Assembly (NCBI GenBank): GCA_022497145.1
Contig: MU386042.1
Location: forward strand, 1 to 35,389
DNA from: Rostrohypoxylon terebratum
Lineage: Eukaryota > Ascomycota > Sordariomycetes > Xylariales > Hypoxylaceae
Direction: 5' to 3'
Length of the DNA: 35,389 nt
Under the pieces are notes generated by a model. That model was not told the origin of the DNA. It worked only from the letters and a program-made list of their open reading frames with translations, and searched no databases. Both the position numbers and the translations under genes were made by a program. Below, in pieces: positions 22,241-32,659 of the stretch (positions are counted from its first letter, which is position 1; each line of letters starts with the position of its first letter).

Positions 22241-23729
22241 CCTTTACCTAGCCCACCCTAGCCTAGGCAAGAGCAACATTGAGCACATTCAGCACCTTCA
22301 GCACATAACCGTCCCAGTCCCGGACCTAACTTTGCAACGCTTACAACGCTTACAACGCTTACATACAACGCTTACATATCACATACATCGGACCTTAGTA
22401 TCTTGTCAACTGCATCATCACAGGCCACTACTTGCATATTCAACCAATTTTCGTAGATGCTGCTTTGTACAAACTTCAACGGTCACCGATTACCCATTAC
22501 CTGACAAACGTCCGAAATACCAATTCCTTAACCTCTCCTCGACATCTTGTCCGCTGTCTACGTCTACTGGTTACCCTGAAGATCTTTTGAAAAGATTTCA
22601 ATTGTAAGACAGCCTCGTTCCTTGTTCTCCCTTTCCTCCCGTTGTCATCTCGTCGCCCTCTCGTCGCTCTCTTGTCGCCTTCGCGCTGCCGCCCATGCCA
22701 CCTTCCAATGATCAATAATCCTCGTCGGTCACCAATCGCCACTCTCTTCGAACCCTTTCCTCTTTTCTAACGGGCTGGGCACCTACTGCCTATTGCCATT
22801 GACTCCTACCTACCCACCCCGCCACGTACATTGATTCGTCGCGTCTTTTCAGACCTTTTGCGACCCCCACTCGTCAACCCGACAAATTATGATCCTCATC
22901 CATTCCCAGTCATACTTTCTTACCTCTTACCTCTTACCTCTTACCTCTTACCTCTTTGTCAATTCCAGTTTGCGAGATATTAACGCAGTAGCCTATTCTC
23001 TAGTCACAGGTTAGCACTGGCCGATCTCCATACCAATCCATAGAACAGGAAGAGGCGAACGTTCCCTGGTTGTGATCAAGTGCGCTTTACTTAAAAATTC
23101 ACCTTCGATTGACGTTTGATTCACGTACATGTCAAGGAAAGCAAACTCCTCCTATCGAGTTAGCGCCCATCTCGACTGGTAACCGAAAACGATATCCGCT
23201 TCTCAAAACGCTAAACATACCGTTCCTCCCTTCGCGATTACGTTTTCGTGTGCCCAAATTTAAGATTGTCCCACACGTACTGAGTATCCTGCGATTGGCG
23301 ATTGGCGATTGGCGTTTAGCGATAGGCGATTCATTTCTTCGAGTCTTCCATGCACGTTATCAAGATTCGCGATCTCTATGCATGGATATTCGTTGAGATT
23401 ACATTCATTCTCTCATACGCTTATTCCAGTCCCTAAGGCCACCGCCAGGCCCGTTGTGATACCATTCACTCGGCGCAACAGACCAATTGTTTAGCAGTTC
23501 CATGGCAGCTAATAACATCTTACCCTACAAGCGGTTCAACAGACACACCTTACGCCTCTATTACGGTACATAGAGATCAATATTCGGAGTTCTCTACTAT
23601 CACACTATCACGATTACCAACATCCCCTCATCCACCCCATAAACCCGCTCATCTGTATCGGAATTGACATATTGCGATATCTCCTTATATCCCCCTTTAC
23701 GCCATAAGCCGACTACAATCCCACGCGGC
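22241..23729 (+). promoter_or_regulatory. Long repeat-rich upstream/leader region of CCR4
   Basis: About 1.5 kb before the CCR4 start is pyrimidine-rich on the plus strand and has several tandem arrays: an AACGCTTAC unit near 22340-22376, a CTTACCT unit at 22919-22957, and GCGATTG near 23291-23315. Such CT-rich DNA is common in promoters and 5' leaders of fungal housekeeping genes. It also has ATG-initiated short frames (for example from 23109) that would be upstream ORFs if transcribed. The transcription start cannot be set from sequence. Confidence 0.4.
22919..22957. repeat. 7-bp tandem repeat (CTTACCT)
   Basis: Five consecutive near-perfect copies in the pyrimidine-rich region upstream of the CCR4 gene. 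Confidence 0.9.
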
Positions 23730-25924
23730 ATGTATGGTCCCAATCATCAGCAGGGGCACACTTCACGCCTGAATGGCGTCCCTGGTGGCCGCGGCATGGC
23801 CCCTCAAATGATGTATAATTTTGTTCAACAGCAAGGTGCCCATCAGCACCATACCCATCCTCAACCCCACCATCAGAACCTTCCGCAGGAACACGGAAGC
23901 CACAACGGCGCGGCCGGAAGTATAACTCATTCCGCCTTTTCCTCTGGACTTATGTCCAATGTCACGCCCTTTACACCTAGCAATCATCAGAATGGGAACG
24001 CCCCAGGTTCTCGGGGCGGCCAAGCCCAATACAGTGAGCATTGGAACGAACAGCTGAAATCGTTCAAAGAGTCCGAGCAAGCCCACCAAGTAATGACCGA
24101 ACAGCACCAACCGCATTATTTTGCAAGATTACGAGCGAGCGAGAATAGAGGTATCGTCCCTGCTCCAACTGTAAAGACTGCGGAGACAGCTGTAGATGGC
24201 GAGCTAGAAGATAGGGGTCGGCCTGTCAACGTTGATAAGACCCTTGATAGACAGGATTGGGTCAACTTGGACTTCAGCGGACAGGGTTTAAAGAATATTT
24301 CATTGATGCTTTTTGACCATTACGCATTTGTTACTGAGCTCTATCTGGCTTCAAACAATCTCACAAGGTTGCCTCGAGAAGTTGGGCAGCTTCGCTCACT
24401 ACTCATCCTCGATGTGTCCCACAACCAACTCACCAGCCTCCCCCCCGAGTTGGGCATGTGCACCCGTCTTACGAAGCTTTTGCTTTACAACAACTTGATC
24501 CAAACGATCCCTTCCGAGCTAGGGGCATTACATTGTCTAGATCTTCTAGGCATCCAGGGAAATCCTTTGGAACATGATCAAAAGCAAAAGTTAGTCGAAG
24601 AAGGTACTAAGGCATTAATCGCCCACTTGAAGGAACAGGCCCCAGGTATGAGAAATTCGCCCTTCTTATTGTACTGTCGAGTCGTTAGCTAACCTCTTGG
24701 GCAGTTCCTATCCCCCCTAACCCACGACTACCTATCATCATCCAAGAAGACGTTGGGTCTGAGAAGGAACGCATTCGAATATTGTCGTGGAATACATTGT
24801 GCGACAAGTACGCGACAAGCACACAGTATGGCTATACCCCCGCCAGTGCGCTCTCCTGGGAATACCGCAAGGATAGTATCATGAGGGAATTCCGAGATCG
24901 CAACGCAGACATTTTGTGCTTACAGGAGACCGCAATGGACGCGTTTGACAACGTTTTTTCCCCAGAGCTTGCCAAGCTTGGGTACAAAGGCGTCTTTTAT
25001 CCCAAGACTCGAGTTAAACATTTGAGTGTGAAAGACCAGCTGGCTGTTGACGGCTGCTCCATCTTCTACAAGAGCAGTAAATACATCATGTTGGATAAGC
25101 AGCTGGTTGATTTTAGGCAGACGGCCATAAATCGACCGGATATGAAATCCGCTGACGATGTATTCAACCGAGTCATGCCAAAAGACACCATTGCTGTCTT
25201 CTGTTTTTTCGAGTCCAGGTACACCGGTAACCGGTTCATCGTCGTCAACGCGCATCTATGCTGGGAATCGTGGCTAGCAGATGTCAAGGCGGTACAGACT
25301 GGAATCCTGATGGAGTTGGTGACAAAGCAATCAGAGAGGTATACGCGTAGGCCGGCGCTGTCCCTCGAAGAGAAGCGCTTGAAATCTCCCCCGCCCTCTG
25401 CTGACGGGAACTCTGATGACGAGGACGAACCACCAAGGGAGCCTGCCCCGTCTCAAGAGTACCGAAATAATACCGACATTCCCATCCTGGTCTGTGGTGA
25501 CTACAACTCGATGGTCGACAGTTCCGTATATGAACTACTTGAGAAGGGTCGCATTGCACCCGACCACCCTGATCTAGTGGGTCATTCGTACGGCAATTTC
25601 ACAAGGGATGGGATTGAGCATCCGTTTAGCCTTCGTAACGCGTATGCCCACTTGTTCGGTACCCCGGACGAATTGACATTTACCAACTACACGCCGAGCT
25701 TCTCTGGTGTCATTGATTATATCTGGTATACTACGAATACCTTAGACGTAGTAGAGCTGCTAGGCCCACCCGACTACGAGTATCTCAAACGGGTGCCGGG
25801 GTTCCCGAATTACCATTTCCCGGCGGACCATATCCAGATTATGGGAGACTTTGTCTTCAAGCCGCGCAAGGATAAGAAGCCAACACCAGATCAAGACAAG
25901 GCCGCCGGTAATTCGAGGAACTAA
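23730..25924 (+). CDS. ccr4: CCR4 deadenylase (LRR + EEP nuclease), two exons
   Basis: Catalytic poly(A)-specific 3'-5' exoribonuclease of the cytoplasmic CCR4-NOT complex, which shortens mRNA tails. Exon 1 is 23730-24645, the intron 24646-24704 (59 bp, GTATGA..GCAG with a GCTAAC branch site), and exon 2 24705-25924, giving 711 residues. The start chosen is the ATG of MYGPNHQQ, as in related fungi, although the frame is open 22 codons further up. The N-terminus is Gln/His/Asn-rich. LRRs (about 195-290: ELYLASNNLTRLP, LILDVSHNQLTSLP, KLLLYNNLIQTIP) should bind the CAF1/POP2 partner. The EEP domain starts at about 329 with ILSWNTLCDKYA. Metal and catalytic residues are visible: N335, E380 (LCLQET), N487/H489 (VNAHL), D571 and N573 (GDYNS), D680 and H681 (FPADH). 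The segment HLCWESWLADVK departs from the usual HxxWDPxxxDVK, and Ser before the last Asp-His is Ala, but all catalytic residues are kept. Confidence 0.96.
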
Positions 25925-26232
25925 TCTCGAGATACGAACTTACGGGCAACCTGGCTGTATCTTGGCTCAAGATTATCAACAGTCCCAAAGGTCGGCAATA
26001 GTTACGATAAGGACGCCTTATGACAGGGTCACACGTATATGGAGGTTCAGATCAAATTCGACGCATTTCCGACGCATTTCCCCTACTCTTAAGGATGGGT
26101 TTTGGGGCCAGTGGTTGGACATTTCAGAAGGAAGATGAGGAATGGCGATACAGAAAGAGGGTGAATGTCTTTTTTTCATGAGACCATATGATCCTTTATT
26201 AAGAACTACCCCGCACATTTTCCACAGTTTCG

Positions 26233-26496
26233 TTATTTTTGGCGTTGAAGTACCCGATGTACGTTAGTTGCTTCTACCAAAGAAATCAAGAATGGTGAGG
26301 CGTTGTCGCGTCTTACGCGCGCATCGTCTCGCTCTTTCAACTCACGCACTCCATGATTTCCCTTGTTGCAATGTGCTGCTAGCTGCTCTTCGTCGTTCCA
26401 CATCCGTGATATTATGTGCTTGGTGTTGACCTCGGGGGCCGGGGGATCTTGGGGCTGGACGGCAGGTTCACGGGGACCTATTACAGCACGATATTG
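26233..26496 (-). CDS. Possible last exon of an unknown gene
   Basis: On the minus strand a good acceptor (pyrimidine tract then CATCTAG at 26497) is followed by 87 open codons ending at a TAA (26233-26235). The translation starts QYRAVIGPREPAVQPQDPP and continues with IISRMWNDEEQLAAHC and ERDDARVRRDN. Third positions favour G/C, as in the nearby real genes. A frame upstream (about 26535-26770), which contains SICDADADALADVCKEP, can be joined in phase 0 but only with weak donor sites, so no full model is given. No domain is recognised. It lies tail to tail with CCR4, 309 bp away. Confidence 0.35.
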   Translation of the reverse strand, partial: QYRAVIGPREPAVQPQDPPAPEVNTKHIISRMWNDEEQLAAHCNKGNHGVRELKERDDARVRRDNASPFLISLVEATNVHRVLQRQK

Positions 26497-28487
26497 CTAG
26501 ATGAAAGAAAAATGACATGACATGACATGACATGGATTTGGTGACTCTGGCTGAGGATAGATATTCAGGAGGCTGGGGCTCTTTACACACGTCGGCCAGG
26601 GCATCGGCATCGGCATCGCATATGGAATGCACGCGGTTTTGTGAGACCGCTCCGTCAATGATTAGGTATGAGGATAGCTTGGTTTTTCTTCTCCCTTGGG
26701 GAGGATGGAATTCATGAGGTTTTGCACAATTGACTTTGACTTTGACTTTGAGATTACGTGAACGTACCTAGATTAAGTAAGTGGACTCACTTGAGTAGTC
26801 CTAATAGTCTATTGCTCTTGGTTGATTGAATTAGAGAGATGTTAATGAAGAGTAGTAGCAATATTAGATAGGTAGCCACCCGGTGTTTGTGTAAACAACG
26901 GATAAGGGGTTAATCCACTGGTAACGTTACGTACTAGGTATGTACATGCTAAGTACTATCTACATCGACTTGCTTTGCTTAGTTTTCATGAGCATTTTAC
27001 TTCTTCGGGACGGTGGCTATTTTATTGGTGCGTAGGCCACTGTCGGCGCAATTAGCCACCTGAAGAAGGCCAAAGATAAGGCCAGGACGTCAAGGTTCTG
27101 CCTGTGGGAAAAGCAAGTCTTCGGGTGAGCAGCCACTTCGGGCGGTGATTTCGATGAACATGCTTTTACATCGCGCCCAACCTATAGACAAAAGTCCTTC
27201 TCCTTTCATATAGTGCTTAACTAATGTGATAGGACGGCATATTGCTCAATAGGGGTTCGTTGAGATCATGAGTTCTTCACGATGACATTCTACCTACCTA
27301 CCTAAGTACCTAGGTAGTTAGGTATGTACGAACGATTGAATATTTCGTTGCCGGGCATTCATCTAACCAGCTGACGAGACAGGGATATATTGAGTATTCA
27401 TCTTATGACACATCACATTTTCCTCTATGCGATATATGCAATGTAAGTAGGTATACATCTAATACTAGAGATGTCTCAGCAGGCACCTCCATACTGAAGA
27501 GGTAGATTATACCGGTCGACTTTTCCGGTCAAGTCAGATCTGACCATCTGACCATAGGGTTGTAGTCTTCTGATGGTGGGGTGTTCGTGCGAGTTTGAAC
27601 TAAGAGTTGAGCCTCAATCACATCCAGATTCCATAGTGACAATGTTGTATCATAGGCTCGGAAATACCTAGGAGCCCCCCCAGATACCATCACTGGAGGA
27701 TGCCCCATCGCATGGGTGGGTGAGTGGCAATGAAACGCTATCTTATGCACGAAATCCTGCATATATTGCGCGATCGAGGTCACCGAAAGCAGGCCTTTAT
27801 CGGCAAGGACGATACGAGGACTTCCGAAAGTGCAAAAAGAGTGTCGTATCTGCATTTTATAATCCTCAGTAAATAAACCGGCTGTGACATGCATTGAAAA
27901 AGCCGGCTGAGGGATATGGAGGAGTCAAGGCTCATTGACCATATTCCGAACATGTACCTAACCTAGGTTAGGTCTTAGGTACCTATCTTTTGCCGCTACA
28001 TTGCCCTGCCACTTTTCCTTTTTCTAATCTATGAATTTCGATAATCCTGCGTTGAGATAGAGACAGCATCTGATCTTAACGCAGTCAACAGAAATGATGC
28101 TGACGGCCCATGGCGCGACTTCCTCATGCAACTGTCCTCGTACATATCCGCTTCATGTATATTAGGACTGTCTTCTCGGTATGTCTAAGTATTTCCATGA
28201 CATAAATAAAAAAAAATTGCCCCCTTAAATTGTAGTTCTGGATATCATCTTACTTTATAGCATGGGGGTGGTATAAGCTGAAAGCGTATGTGCTAAAGTA
28301 CTTACCTAAGTAGGTAAAAATTTACGGAAAAGGAGGGCCTGAGGAAAAGCCTTCCCCTAATGGGCAGATCCTACTTTAATAAGAACTCACAGTCGGAATT
28401 GGGAAACAAGCTCTCTTGGGTTTACTTTGGTTTACATAGTACCCAGACAACCAAGAATCTTCACCAACTCGCCTCTTCTTAGTAGGC
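26497..28487. other. Intergenic, no supported gene apart from one weak ORF
   Basis: Contains a TGACA tandem repeat at about 26515-26533, a TTTGAC repeat at about 26731-26751, and a dense TACCTA/TAGGTA cluster at 27291-27325. Possible upstream pieces of the 26233-26496 exon lie at its left end. The one longer open frame (27529-27894, minus) is listed separately. Confidence 0.5.
27529..27894 (-). other. Open frame of 121 codons, unknown
   Basis: An ATG-to-stop frame on the minus strand. One segment (TFGSPRIVLADKGLLS) faintly recalls the region around an Asp in retroelement integrases, but the rest does not fit, and no repeats, other retroelement domains or long terminal repeats are seen around it. 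Unknown; possibly a relic or chance. Confidence 0.22.
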
Positions 28488-28989
28488 ATGGCAAATAACA
28501 ATTTCAAGATCAAACCTTTACCTTCGGGTGCTGTCGCCAAAGTGCCGCCAGTCGCACTCTGGCTTCAAACCAGCGCTGCGAATTTCCAGCTGGTTGATAA
28601 CATCAAGATCTGTAAAAATATTGAGGGGTTGGCAGACAAGACAACCGACCTCCTGAAATATTTCGCAGCCGAAGTTACAGTATAGTGACCACCCATGATA
28701 TATGAGTTTAAGTTGTGTATTGAAAATGACAATGCTAACTGCTACTGCCCGAGCTACCTAGTTTCCAGTATCCCAGAATCGTATAACCGCTATCCATTTT
28801 GATGAGCCTGCTGTTGTTCCTGTGGAGGAGGGTTGGACGGTAGACCTTATACCTGTACATCTAGTGGGGGGAGTGATGAAGGTTGAGGACGAGGTGCTCA
28901 ACCCGGAGTTTTATGTTCATTTGACGAAGAAAGCGCAAGTGTCCGGGGATTTTTTTGCTGTTCTATTGTTGTCTCAGATTGGTATATGA
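28488..28989 (+). CDS. Orphan small protein, two exons, intact copy
   Basis: I do not recognise this family. Exon 1 is 28488 to about 28679 and starts MANNNFKIKPLPSG. Exon 2 is 28762-28989, and the intron has a good branch site (GCTAACT near 28733) and ends CTACCTAG. The donor is uncertain (GTATAG at 28680 or GTTACA at 28674); both are in phase and give about 137-139 residues. Exon 1 contains SAANFQLVDNIKICKN and TTDLLKYFAAE. Exon 2 has QNRITAIHFDEPAVVPV, EEGWTVDLIPV and ends FFAVLLLSQIGI. The main evidence that it is a gene is a second, decayed copy at 34042-34480 that aligns across both exons and the intron position and retains protein-level similarity. No signal peptide or membrane segment is clear; soluble and cytosolic is a guess. 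Confidence 0.6.
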
Positions 28990-29040
28990 GAGACCATGCC
29001 TCCATCTCAATGAAAGTACTTTGACTTCGGCTGTAGTTTT

Positions 29041-29656
29041 CTACCTGATTCCAGCCTCTATCGCCAGGGACCGCAATTGGAGAAAAACCTCATAAACGGC
29101 CTCCTGGCTGGTTTCTGATTCCCTTTGATCGAAATTTCTTTACTGTCTGTAATCAAGATTTCGAATCTGAAGTCTCCAGGATGGACCATAGGGATGCTCA
29201 GGCTGTTACTGTGAAGTTCTTTGAAACTAAAATCTGAATACTTGTTAATTAGGTCTCTACCACCTAAAGTTATAACATCAAAACTTGAAAGATTAGGCCC
29301 TTACTTCCAATTTGATTCCCAGAGCCGTTTATCGAGGTACTGCCTAACTGTGTTCGTTGGGAGGAGTTTTCTCTAGGAGCCTCCTCGGTAGGATATTCCC
29401 TATTGTATTGACGAGCGTGCCCCTGCCATCCAACTTGAAAGCCACATTCATAATTAGGGCATATAGCCCGTCTCAGTACTAATACAGCATTAGGTAGTCA
29501 CTCTACAGGAAGTTTCCATCGGTAATTAGGAAAGTTACCTTGTTCCCAGACAGGCTCCCCAGTGTTTTTGTCGAGTAAGGCCAAGAATAAATAAGGCGCT
29601 GGCTCTCCACAATTACAAGTTAAGTCTGAATCAGTCGTTGAAAAAGATGACATCAT
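29041..29656 (-). pseudogene. GRF-zinc-finger-like small gene, probable frameshift
   Basis: Exon 1 is 29656-29539 (MMSSFSTTDSDLTCNCGEPA..), the intron 29538-29479 (60 bp, GTAACT..ATTAG), and exon 2 29478-29341. A second intron, 29340-29264 (77 bp), or a 41 bp alternative with donor at 29304, leads to exon 3 from 29263. Both joins keep the frame. The pattern CNCG, then NTGEPVW, then CPNYECGFQVGW fits a GRF-type zinc finger (CxCG..NxGRxF..C..CxFxxW), here with Glu for the usual Arg; GRF fingers bind nucleic acid. Exon 3 reads GRDLINKYSDFSFKELH and FRFEILITDSKEI. Near 29125-29135 the frame changes character: the reading frame stops at 29058, while a shifted frame continues as ETSQEAVYEVFLQLRSLAI to a stop at 29041. 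A one-base indel in the AAATTT run would explain this, so the gene may be broken or the base wrong. Confidence 0.5.
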
Positions 29657-31568
29657 CGTATGTGATAGCGACTAAAATTGAACGGAGGAGACAATCATCC
29701 AAGCTATCATAATTTCGGCCACTAGTAAAGAGGACTTCTCATGCTGAGTTGATAAGTTAAGAGATTCTATAATAACCTAGATGATATGACTTTCACCGCG
29801 AGTAGGTAATATGTAAGTCCGTAAAACAGTCAACATCTTATTTAAAAAAAAACTCAAAACTGCAATAATACCAATGTCTTAAAAGAGTAATAACCACTCA
29901 GTGTCAAGAGCTGAGATCAGCTCCTTCGCACACCAAATACAAAGAAGCTTTATGGTAGGTACCGCAATCAAGAAACCTAAGCCTATATATCGAGTTGCCA
30001 ACCTTAAGTACCTGTATCTCGTTTTCCAAAAGAAACCAGTCCTCTCATACCTTTGATATTAGCAAACATACTAGGTGCAAGTAGAAGAATGCTGAAATAA
30101 CGAGACGAAGTTGGAACTGGGAACTAAAATGGCGTGGGGAATTTCTAGGTTACATATTAACCTACATCCATACTAGGTAGGCAATAGTAACAAGTGAGTA
30201 TGTCTAGTAGCAGCCTACCTACCTGGCTAGGGGCTATACTAAGTAGATACTCAGTACCTGGTAGGCACTAGGTCCTGTTCATGCATCAGAGTGTTATATG
30301 CAATAAACCATATCGTAGGTAGGTACCGCCCAGGCCCCAGACTCGTAGGTAGTAGGTACCTAGATACATACTTGCCTAGTACCTGCTGCAACTTGGAAGT
30401 GCACAGTGTCGTTTAGATTTTCCCGGGTATCATTGCATGTTCTAAGTACCTGCTAGGTAGTAAGGATGGGATGTCTGAATGTTCGATGCAAGTTGTTAAG
30501 CGTGCTTGCCGACTGATCGTCTGTCTATACCCAAATGCCAAGCCTAACACTGCCCTCAAAGGTACCTAGGACCTAGGTATCTAGTAATCATTTAATGCAA
30601 ATAGAAATACCTTGCGATGTGCCGTCAGATCTACCGAAAATCGGGCTGGGCGAGCATAAGACTTGCACACCTAGGACCTACTGTAGGCTGGGCTGGCTGG
30701 GTAAGCTTCCGATAAGTTCTTGCCGGGTGTCCTCATTGTGTCGGTTGGTCTTTTCAGCTTTAGTCAAGGGTGTACAGCTGTATATCATTACGGTTTTAAG
30801 CCTCTAAGCACTAAGTAAGTACTAGGTAGGTTAGTTCTGGTAAGTTCGGACATATGCGGGGAAGTCCAGGCATACATAGTACGTAGGACCGTAGGTACAC
30901 AACCTTGAACACCCAAATAGGTAGGTACCTATTACCTGCCTAGCGTAAGCAACGATTGGCGGTAAATTTTTGGGGGGAACCTTATCTTACGGATGTAAAA
31001 CCCAGGCCCAGGTCCCAGGACCCCCAGAGCCTCATTCTGCCTCATCAACCGTCCTTTTTCACCCGATGACACAACTCCACCTAGTCGAGACAGCCCACAC
31101 CGGTCGTACCTATTGCGAACGATCTGGCCGCAAATATGTAGTAATCTGCACTTCATTCATTCGTTTAATCATTCGTTTATTCATTTATTGATTTATTCAC
31201 TCATTCATTGGGGAAGATACGAGGTAAAACGAGCGAGTAATACATAGTGCCACCGCTATTCGGTACCACTGTGGCTAAGCACCTGGTTCGGTATGTATGG
31301 TACCACGACAACTAGCAACGTCGGCGCTGACTGCAAGCCTAAAAAGTCTCATCTAATAACATCCGTCCTGAGCAAAATCGAGATGGACTGGAAGAAACCC
31401 AAAGCCTAAAGGATGTGGCAATACCCTACTTGTACCCTACTTGACAGCCTACTTGACAGCCTCGCGCATTTTCGACCCTCGCCCACAGACCCCAAAGCAG
31501 AGGGTAGGCCTTCTGTTCTGGAAGACGGGAACCAGGCTTTGCTAGGTATTGTACATCAGGGGTTGTTA
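29657..31568. other. Intergenic, rich in TACCTAGGTA-like words
   Basis: No gene seen. The stretch from 30165 to 30960 is packed with TAGGTA, TACCTA and CCTAGG words on both strands, often forming short palindromes. An ATTCATT-like repeat lies near 31150-31210. Confidence 0.6.
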
Positions 31569-32659
31569 CTACTTCCCATCGGATGGACTCTGGTTGGTGC
31601 TGCCATGGTTCTTGCTCGATTGGCTTGCCATTTTGAGCCATTCCTTGGCAAAGTCTGATGTATGATTACCCATCATGGTCCTGTTACCAGTGAATTCGAA
31701 TTCGCGAACGTTGAAGCTACCCGCTCCATTGATGGTGGTATTGGAGAATACGGAGTCGTTTGAATTCATCTTCGTGCTTGTAATGGAAAAATCCTGCCTG
31801 GGGGTAGGTTGCTGCGAAGACATACTGCGCGACGACGAAGTCCGATCAGTCGGCGGAGGCTCAACTTTTGGAACGTCGCTTCTTTTACTCCTTTGATTGG
31901 CCTGCTTAGGTAAGTTTCATTAGCATAAGCACAAGTCTCCCATCCGGGTGTGTGTGTGTGTGTGTGTGTGTGTGTATTGGTACTCACAACTGAATGCGAT
32001 GCTTTTCGGCTATGATTATCCTTATCACTCATAGTTTCAAGTGAATCTGAATGAACCATGGTTAGTAACGCGTTTCTAAACCCTGTGCATTACATCCAAA
32101 GTTATACTAAAGAAAGTTGTAGGGGAGACAATCGTCACGTACCGCGACAGGAAGAAGTACTAGACTCGTCCGTTTTTCTATCTGTGCCCTGGGAGCCGCG
32201 TTCTGACTTTTCTGGTTCGGGAGTCGTTTGGCGAGAGCTTTCGGTCGACGTTGATTCTTTTAATACACTTATCGTAAGGAGGAGCGTTGTCTTATCATGC
32301 TCTAAGGACTCGAGGCTCTGAACGATGCGGGACTCGGTTGTGCGAGCGGAGAAGGCATTGTTCAGCCTTGTTATAAGACTTGGTTTTGGTTGCGGCATAT
32401 ATCGAGAACAGAGGCTCTTCAGGGTCGCAATCTTGGGGTCCATGGAATCAATGATGCATTTTACTTGACACGTGTGCAGTGCGGAGTTATCGACGATGCA
32501 CGTTATTGTTTCACTAAGGACAGTCAACTCGGTGTGCCAGCCTTTATAACGTTCCGGTGCATGCCGAAGGAAGTCGCGGAGCTGGGATATTGAGTCGAGG
32601 ATACCAATAGCCGTTCCTATCAGCTGGCCCGTTGCCGCGACGGCTCCAAGAACCTCCAT
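31569..32659 (-). CDS. NLR-associated helical-domain protein with amyloid-like C-terminal motif
   Basis: Three exons (32659-32143, 32046-31988, 31904-31569) with introns of 96 and 83 bp (GTACGT..TTCAG; GTGAGT..CTAAG) join in frame to 303 residues. The second intron holds a (GT)n repeat. Residues 1-135 (MEVLGAVAATGQLIGTAIG.., then LRDFLRHAPERYKGWHTEL, then LESLEHDKTTLLLTISVLKE) look like the all-helical N-terminal domains of fungal NLR and cell-death proteins (SesA/NACHT_N/HeLo-like class; the exact subfamily is not certain). Residues 136-240 are a Ser/Thr/Pro-rich, probably disordered linker. At 242-277 there is an N/G-rich segment, SVFSNTTINGAGSF then EFTGNRTMMGNHT, resembling HET-s-related amyloid motifs (x-R-x-x-x-G-N). 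There is no NACHT or NB-ARC domain. In known systems such a helical domain is an effector switched on by amyloid templating. Function here is inferred. Confidence 0.75.
31949..31974. repeat. (GT)n microsatellite in an intron
   Basis: About thirteen GT dinucleotides inside the second intron (31987-31905) of the helical-domain gene; the frame on either side is unaffected. Confidence 0.95.

Noticed and set aside
22104..22607. A 167-codon forward open frame
   Set aside because: It runs through a 9-bp tandem array and CT-rich leader DNA, has no domain, and its composition (Leu/His/Ser/Arg) follows the repeats rather than a protein.
27529..27894. Retrotransposon integrase fragment
   Set aside because: Only a short FGSPRIVLADKG segment suggests it. 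The zinc-binding and DDE spacing is absent, no terminal repeats or other retroelement domains are seen.
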